From contig JAUJPP010000003.1 in NCBI GenBank assembly GCA_030562195.1, positions 33,238,602 to 33,302,601 on the forward strand: a DNA stretch of 64,000 nt, read 5' to 3'. Every line of letters begins with the position of its first letter. The stretch's first letter is position 1. Shown here in pieces: positions 28,501 through 37,500 of the stretch. The notes beneath the pieces are model-generated. The model ran no database searches and had not been told where the DNA came from. It saw only the letters and a program-made list of their open reading frames with translations. Position numbers and translations under genes: made by a program. Origin of the DNA: Nipponacmea schrenckii (taxonomy: Eukaryota; Mollusca; Gastropoda; Lottiidae).

Positions 28501-31500
28501 TTTCAATGTATAGTGCCAAAAAGAAAATCAATTGAAATCAATACGAGAAAATCTAGCTGCTATTCAAATCCAAAGAGGGTGGAGAGAATTCAAAGAGGAA
28601 AAAGACGTAGGACATTTTTGATAATTTGCATTTGGCATGGAGCATGAACAAAATGTCATTATCAGGGCTGTTGAACTATCATAAAGAAATGATTGTGTCC
28701 TTAGTTTTATCAAACAATATTTATCTCCCCTCATTTATGAACTCTTCAATGTTAGATTCAGTTTTAGTGTAACCTATGTGTATGGTGTGTGACTACATAA
28801 AAGTGTAAACATATTTGGTGTTTTTTAATCTTTACTGGCTTTATCAAATGGTAGCAGAGCGTGGTTACCAAATAAAATAAGTGACTAACATTAAGGGAAA
28901 AGTGAAGAATACCAGTGGGATAACTTTAGTGTTTTAAAACAGTTCTTTGTAAAGATGACTACAAAAATCAATCCACCATCTTTAAAGTCCAAACAATATG
29001 AACTTTATAAACAAGAGCTATTGGCTTGGAAAGAAGTGACCGATTTAGAGAAAAAGAAAATGGGTGTAGCAATTGCATTGTCTTTGCCTGAAGATGATCC
29101 ACACAAAATAAGAGAGAAGGTATTTCAACAGATAAATCTAGATGACCTAAAGAAAGATGATGGTTTACAAACACTTATAGACTTTTTAGATAAACATTTA
29201 GCAAAAGATGACTTGACAGATAGTTTGGAAAAATTTGAAGAGTTTGAAGATTATAAGAGACAAGAAGGCCAAAGCATTATTGAATATGTATCCACATTTG
29301 ATGCAAACTACCGGAAAATTGAAAAGAAAAATATGACTTTACCTTCAGAAATTCTAGCGTTTAAGTTACTGAGGAAAGCAAATATTACTAAAGAAGAGAA
29401 ATTACTTGTCTTAACAGGAATGGATTATCAAAATAAAGCTGAATTATATGAAGAAGCAAAAAGGTCATTGAAAAAGTTTAAAGGTGAAGTAATCAAGGGA
29501 GAAAGTTCATCAGGAGCAAGTATTAAACTAGAACCAGCATTTTTAGCAGAAAATGAGGAAGCATTATTAGCAGCAGGATATGTTAAGTCAAGAAAATCCT
29601 ACCCTTACCAAAATGCAACTAACAGGCGTGGACGAGGAAGTTATAATAGTAATAGAGGCGGATATGGACGTGGAGGAGGGCAAGTTGAGAAAACCTATAC
29701 TGTGACGAAAAAAATGAACGCTACTGGTGCTGATGGCCGAATACTTACCTGCAAATCATGTGGATCGTTCCGCCACTTACTTCCTGAATGTCCAGATAGC
29801 TGGGAGAATATGGCTAAAGTCAATGTAACAGAAGATGAAAATATTGTCTTATTTACTGGATATAAGAAATATGATATTGAACAATTAGGAGTCGATGCTA
29901 GAAAATGTGCTGTATTGGATAGCGCGTGCAGTAGTACAGTTTGTGGGCGGAATTGGTTTGAGGGATATATTAATTCTCTGGAAGAAGCAGATAGGCAGAA
30001 AGTTGAACTTAGGAAGGGTCACAAAGTTTTTAAATTTGGAGGTGGTGAAAGATTGAAGTCAGAGGGTGAATATCACTTTCCAGCAGTGATAGCCGGTAAG
30101 GATGTAAAGATAAGATCAGATGTTGTTTCATCAGACATTCCACTTTTATTATCCAGAAGCGCAATGAAATCTACTGGAATGAAATTAGATTTAGAAAATG
30201 ACACTGCCACAGTATTTGGTAAGGAAATGTCTCTCAATCTAACTTCATCTGGCCACTATTGCATACCAATAGACCGACATGAGACTGTTACTGTTGAAAG
30301 TGTATGTGCTGTTAAGTTAGATGAGATGTCAAAAGAGAGACTGCATACAACATTATTGAAATTACATCGACAATTTGCACACCCACCTAAAAAGAGACTT
30401 GTATCACTTTTAGAAGATGCTGGAGTTTGGAATGAAGAATACTCTGATACTTTAACTAACATCCAGGATAAGTGTCAACTATGCAAAGTTTATTCCAAGA
30501 CTCCCCCGAGACCATCTGTTGCTATGCCTATGGCAAATGTATTCAATGAAAAAGTGGCCATGGATTTGAAAAAAATGGAATGATTCGTGGATACTTCACA
30601 TTATTGACATGTGGTCGAGGTACACCATTTCAGTGTTCATACAGAGAAAGAGACCAAGTGATGTTATAAATGCATTGATGACTCACTGGATTGGAATTTA
30701 TGGAGTAATGGGTTCTATTATGACTGATAATGGAGGAGAATTTAACTCTGATGAGATGAGAGAAATTACATCAATATTGAATATCAAGGTGTGTACTACA
30801 GCTGGCCAAAGTCCATTTCAAAATGGATTATGTGAAAGAGTGCATGCAGTTACAGACATGATGTTATTGAAATTACAGGCTGAACACAAAAACATTGACA
30901 GCCAAACACTACTTTGTTGGGCTAACATGGCACGGAATTCTCTTCAAATGTACAACGGTTACAGTAGTCACCAGTTAGTATTTGGCCAGAGTCCTAACTT
31001 ACCAAATATTATGAAAGATACCCCACCTGCAATGCATGCCACCACTAGTAGTGAGAAATTTGCTAATCATTTAAATGCCCTCCATGCTACAAGAAAATCA
31101 TATATTGAATTAGAAGCAAATGAAAGATTAAGAAGAGCTTTGAGAACTAAAGTGAGAGCTGCAGAACAAGTTTTTGAAAATGGAGAATTGGTGTACTATA
31201 AAAGAGAAGGGAAAGACAGATGGTTGGGTCCAGGTCGTGTTGTATTCCAAGATGGTAAAGTTATTTTTATACGACATGGCGGAGTATTTGTAAGAGTATC
31301 ACCTAATAGACTTATAAAAGTGGGAGAAACTAGTTTTGAAGAAGCTGCAAATAATCATGACGATGACAATGCTGATACAGCCAATAACAATGTTAAAGAG
31401 AATCAAGAGAATATTCAAGACAATGTACAGTCTACAGTATGTACAATTAGTGAAAAATTTCCCAAACTCCAAACTGAAAGTGATTTACCATCTGACGATA

Positions 31501-34500
31501 TTCCTAATCATTTGAAGATAAATGATAAGATTAAATACAAAGTAAATGAACAGTGGGTTTCAGCCAAGATCCTTGGGCGTGCTGGAAAATCCAGTGGTAA
31601 ATATAATAATTGGTATAATGTTGAGGATGAAAACAATGAGTCACAAAAGAGTATAGATTTATCAAGCACAGAATGGAAGAAAATAACCGTAGAGAATAAC
31701 ATAGATCAACAACAAAACAACACAACCGAAGATGAAGAAGTGAATCTCAACTCAATGGAAAAGTTAAGTGATGAAGAATTAATACAGATAGATGAAGCTA
31801 AACAACACGAGCTAGAAAAACTATGTCAGTTTAATACATATCAAGAGGTTCAAAACACTGGTCAACGAACACTGTCAACCAGATGGGTGATAACTCGCAA
31901 AGATGATAAATTTAAAGCAAGATTGGTGGTAAGAGGGTTCGAAGAAAAGTACTTTTTACCAAGTGATAGTCCAACTATTAGTAAAGGTTCTATGAGAATA
32001 TTTCTTTTAATTTCATCCCTAAAAAATTGGCCGGTAAAAACCACCGACATCAAATCAGCATTTTTACAGGGAAAAGAACTGGAACGTGATGTGTATTTGA
32101 AACCTCCACCTGAATATGGAATGGAAACAAATCATATTTGGAAGTTAAATCACGGATTGTACGGACTGAAAGATGGAGCAAGACAATTTTATATCAGTGT
32201 TAAAGAAGAGTTGTTAAAACTTGGATTTAATCAGTGTGAGTTAGATCCAGCTATGTTTTATGTCAGTCAAAATAACAGTCTGAGTGGAATTATATGTTGC
32301 CATGTGGATGATTTTCTACATGCCGGGAATAATCATTTTGATCAATTGATGTGCCAATTAAGGAAACGGTTTTCAGCAGGAAAAATAGAAGAGAAATGCT
32401 TCAAATATATTGGTTTTTGGTTATCTCAAAATGATAGTAATATAATTATGGACCATTCTGAATATGTGAAAAACTTACCAGTAATAACTATTGATCCTAA
32501 AAGGGCCTTAGACAAATCTCAGACACTGAGCTGTGAAGAACAGACCTTATTTCGTAAACTCGTTGGGAAGATCAATTGGGCAGTGCAAGGTTCCAGACCA
32601 GATATGGCATTTGAAATGATAGCTTTAAGCACAAAACTACAGAAAGGAACTGTTGGTGATCTTGTTAGGGCTACAAAACAAATCAATAGACTAAAAGATA
32701 TAAAATCCTTTGTGAAATTTCCCAGCTTATCTAAGGACTTAAATGAACTAAGATTGGTTCTCTTTACTGACGCATCGTTAGGGAACCTGAATGATGGAAC
32801 TGGAAGTACTGGAGCTTACATATTGTGGTTGGTTGATAGCAGTGAAAAGTGTTGTCCTATTGTATGGCATGCTGGGAAAATAAAGAGGGTAGTACGCTCG
32901 ACCATTGCTGCTGAAGCACTCAGCTTACAAGAAGGATTAGAATCCAGTTACTATCACAGAAAGATACTTGAAAATCTTATGGGATTTCCTCCTAATAGCA
33001 TCAAGATAACTGCTTTTGTGGATAACAAAAGTATAGTTGAGTCGATATTCAGCACAAAATTGGTTGACGACAAGCGTCTTCGAATTGACATAGCTGCCAT
33101 AAGGGAATCTTTAGAAATGAATGAGGTCTCTGACATAATATGGTGTAAAGGCGAAAATCAATTGGCCAACTGCATGACCAAACAAGGTGCTTGTGGCTAT
33201 AAATTAATAAATATCATTCAAAATGGATTAATGACAGAGGACTTATTTGAATAATCCAAAAACAAAACAAAAACACTATTTGTCTACTTAAAAAAAAATT
33301 TATTTTTCAATCTAGGTGATTGCTTTGTACCTTTACTTTTCAGCCCGGAACAAAACCGAAACAAAAAAAAAAAACAAAACAAAAAAAGAAAATATAATTA
33401 ATGTTGAACTATCATAAAGAAATGATTGTGTCCTTAGTTTTATCAAACAATATTTATCTCCCCTCATTTATGAACTCTTCAATGTTAGATTCAGTTTTAG
33501 TGTAACCTATGTGTATGGTGTGTGACTACATAAAAGTGTAAACATATTTGGTGTTTTTTAATCTTTACTGGCTTTATCAAGGGCTGTTGATTCAGTTAGT
33601 TGTGCCAGACAGGTCTGACTGTCAAACTGGAAATAACACATCTAAATTTTGAAAATGAAGCTTTAGAATAACAGCCCTGGTCACAATTCACTGTTCATTT
33701 CTCAAAGAAAGTTAAAGATATCCAAGATATTTTATCACCATTTTATATCTCAAGACAATTTCATATAATCACAATAACTCACATAATTCCTGGACTAGAT
33801 TTTTGTACTAATTTTCTCATTCTAACTAATCCTGTTATATATTTACCTGTAGTTTGAATAAGAATGTACAATGTATGTGATAACTTGATATGATAATAGT
33901 TCTTATCACAATAGTTTGAGATGATAGTCCTTATCACTGAAGCATGAGGCATGAGGCATTAAATGATAGATATTATTACAATGCCAAGAGGCATATGATA
34001 TTTTTTTTGAGCTTTTATCATAATGGCATGATATGATAGTTCTTGTCATAATGACATGAGGCATGGGATATAATAGTTCTTATTATACTAGCATGAGATA
34101 CTATAATGTGTAAATTTGATGATTGAATAAGATCATAATTATCCATTAGCTTAGTAGCATATAGGATGATAATAGTTTGAGGCATATAACCTCTGACATC
34201 AGGGACTTTTTCTCATTACAGTTGAAAGATGTGATAATAGTTCCTATTATTGATAAAAAGTTCTTATCACTAATGAAATAGTTTGTCAAGACTATTTGTA
34301 ACTTGTCAGATAGAATTATGATTTTTTTTTATATTTCTCCTCTTATTGACCCATAATACTAAAACAGATATTGCTGTTTTAATATTTGCTTTACCATCTA
34401 ATGAAGTGTAATTTTGATACGCCCACATGAAATGGGGGGCGTATATTGTCGTCATCCACACCCATACGTCCGTCCGTCCGTCCGTCCGTCCGTCCACAAT

Positions 34501-37500
34501 TGCTCGTAAACACTCAACACGGTGTAATTCTTGACGGATTTAGATGAAACTTAATATGAGTGTTTATGATCACGCAAGGATGAACCCTATTGAAAATCAG
34601 CGAAATCGGAAAAAAATTAGTATGAGTTTGTGCCCTTGTTCTTGAATGGCTCGTAAACACTCTACAAAGTGCAATTCTTGACCGATTTTGATGAAACTTG
34701 GTGTGAGAGTATGTTATAACTCAAGGATAAACCCTATCGAAAATCAGTGAAATCGAAAAACATTTAGTATGAGTTATTGCCCTTGTTCTTGAAAACGCGT
34801 TCAATTTTAGCTTGTAAACACTCTTGAGAGAACAATTTTTAATGGATTTTAATGAAACTTGGCCTGAGTATTTGTTATCACCCAAGGATGAAGCCTATTG
34901 AAAACCAGTCAAATTGAAAAAAAATTAATATCAGTTATTGCCCTTGTTTTTGAAAACGCGTTCAATTTTTAGCACAGTTATTGACCGATTTTGACGAAAC
35001 TTGCTGAAATTGTTTAATATCACCCAAGAATGAACCCTTTTGAAAATAGCACATATCAAAATATATTTAATAGGAATTATTGCCCTTGTTCTATAAAATG
35101 TGTTGGATTTTTGCCTTGTAAACACTCTACAAGTCACAATTCTTGAGCGATTTTGACATAACTTTGCATGAGTATTTCTAATCACTTAAGGATGAACCCT
35201 ATTGAAATTCAGTTAAATCGAAAAATATTAAGTATCAGTTATTGCCCTTGTGTTTGAAAACGCGTTCAATTTTAGCTTTTAAGCACTCTAGAAATAACAA
35301 TTCTTAATGGATTTTGATAAAACTTGGCTTGAGTATTTGTTTTTACCCAAGGATGAACCTTATTGAAAATCAAATAAATCGAAATATATTTAGTGTCAGT
35401 TATTGCCCTTGTGTTTGAAAACGGGTTTAACTTTTTGGCTAATAAACACTCTAGAAGGTACAATTCATGACCAATGTTGACAAAACTCACTGAAATTGTT
35501 GGATATTGCAAGGGATGAGCCTAATTGAAAATTAAAAATATCAAAATATATCTAATATGAATTATTGCCCTTGTTCTTTTAAACGCGTTCGATTTTTGTC
35601 TCGTAAACACTCTACAATTCTTGATGGATTTCGATGAAACTTGGTGTGAGAGTGTGTTATAACTCAAGGATGAACCCTATTGAAAATCAGCAAAATCGAA
35701 AAAAAATTTAGTATGAGTTACTGCCCTTGTTCTTGAAAACGCATTCAATTTTAGCTTGTAAACACTCTAGAAAGAACTATTCTTAATGGATTTTGATTAA
35801 CTTTGGCTTGAGTATTTGTTTTTACCCATGGATGAACCCTATTATAAATCAAATAAATAGAAATATATTTAGTGTCAGTTATAGCCCTTGTTCTTGAAAA
35901 CGCGTACAATTTTAGCTTGTAAACACTTTAGAAAGAACAATTTTTAATGGATTTTGATGTAACTTGGCTGGAGTATTTGTTGTCTCCCAAAGATGAACCC
36001 TATTGAAAATCGAAAAATATTTAGTACAAGTTATTGACCTTGTTTTTGAAAACGCGTTCAATTTAACTCGTAAACACTCTAGAAAGAACAATTTTGAATG
36101 GATTTTGATGAAACTTGGCTTTAGTATTTGTTTTCTCACGAGGATAAACCCTATTGAAAATCAGATAAATCGAAAAATATTTAGTGTCAGTTATTGCGCC
36201 TGTTTTCAAAAACGCTTTCAACTTTTGGCTTGTGAACACTCTAAACATTCCTTTTTGACAAACTCGCTGAAATTGTTTAATATCAACCAAGGATGAGCCT
36301 TATTAAGAATTAAAAATATCAAAATATTATTAAGGGTGAACCCTATTGCAAATCATAAAAATACCGAAAAATATTTAATGACTTGTTATTAGGTACAATT
36401 CTTGACAGTTTTTAATGAAACTAGAGACCCTAGAAAAAAATAGGTTGGTAGGTTGAATAATTCATTCCACTTATTGTAACCTTACTGAAAAGTTTTTATT
36501 TGAAATAAATGCTGCCAGTGGGCGTATATTACCTTGCCTGGCAAGCTATCTTTTACACTTCATTAGATGGTAAAGCAAATATTAAAACAGCAATATCTGT
36601 TTTAGTATTATGGGTCAATAAGAGGAGAAATATAAAAAAAAATCTTTATCATTTTACATAAATTTTATGTTAGTATCTTCTCCTTTGAAATTATGTTATT
36701 GTCCTGTTGTTTAATGTTTCAGCTAATTGTCCTCCTTCAGCAACACTAAAGTAGTCTTCTATCACAATCTATTGCATCTGTCTTATACTAATCCAAAGAT
36801 TAGAAATATACTTTATATGTTAAATGATGTAGTTGTTCTCTTGCATTTGCATGTGTTTTTTTTTCCTGAAAAATTTGTCTTTGCACACATGTATGACAAT
36901 TGTCTTTAAATTTTGTGATATTCTATTCAATTTTCTTTTTTTAATCTGCATTGTCGAAATGTTAGTTGCACAATTTCATGGAAAGACCTGTATAAAGGCC
37001 ATTTTTGGAACAAAATTTATGTTATCTTGTGAACGTACTGTCATCTACTTTTTCTATCCTTTTCTCACTTCTGCACAGAATCAACAAGATAGAAGAGTCA
37101 GTTCTTTTAAAGAAAATCGAGCAGCACGTAAAATCCAACAAGGTTGGGCTGGATTCACTCACAGAAGAGACGTGGATGATGTAGGTTTTTTTTTTGGTTA
37201 TTACTTCAAAGTGATTACTGTAATATAAAGTCATGAAGCAAACTTACTAAAACACAAACTGACATGATGTGACCAGAAAGGACATAAAGAAAACATGAAA
37301 CTACCAGGAACTGAGCCGAAATACAACCTCTTAATTTTGCAATGAATTCTAATCTGGCGAATATGTACTTTACCATACTTTTTCTTAGAGTGATAATTTG
37401 TCTTAGAATGGACATGAAATTTAAGTTCTCAAGAATGGTCAATATGTGTATATATTCATCAGTGAACTTACCTGTGTTATAAAGTAACAGAATCCATTTA

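Larger units (their letters stand above)
28669..33579 (+). mobile_element. Ty1/copia LTR retrotransposon, full length, recent insertion
   Basis: A 4.9-kb element in IQCE intron 20 (28607-37078), in the same orientation as the gene. The 178-bp LTRs (28669-28846, 33402-33579) begin TG, end CA and look identical base for base. The 5-bp target duplication AGGGC is intact (28664-28668, 33580-33584). The domain order gag, protease, integrase, reverse transcriptase, RNase H is that of Ty1/copia (Pseudoviridae), not gypsy. One frame break separates the two open frames inside the integrase core. HVDDF in the reverse transcriptase resembles the GalEa/Hydra-type animal copia clades; that placement is a guess. 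Confidence 0.97.
34320..36644. mobile_element. 2.3-kb element: perfect 92-bp inverted termini around a pearl-like tandem array
   Basis: Left terminus 34320-34411 and right terminus 36553-36644 are perfect inverted copies of each other over 92 bp (outer end GATTTTTTTTTATATTTC, inner end GAAGTGTAA). Between them lie a head (ACGCCCACATGAAATGG, GGCGTATATTG), a CGTC microsatellite (34467-34495), about twelve tandem core units of 150-163 bp (34500-36420) and a tail (GGGCGTATATTACC, GCCTGGCAAGCTATCTT). CCGT repeats followed by ~160-bp cores are the described layout of bivalve pearl/Cvg1 elements. No coding capacity. No clean target duplication (TTAT left, T-TTAT right at best). It lies in IQCE intron 20, 0.7 kb beyond the copia element. 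Confidence 0.85.

Noticed and set aside
30560..30620. Programmed -1 frameshift at the A AAA AAA heptamer in the copia element
   Set aside because: The downstream integrase frame is +1 relative to the first frame, not -1, and the site lies within the integrase core, so classic -1 slippage does not connect the frames.
34466..34496. CGTC repeat as a possible CRISPR-like or regulatory array
   Set aside because: Simple 4-bp microsatellite in the head of a pearl-like element; the window is eukaryotic and no CRISPR repeats or spacers exist.
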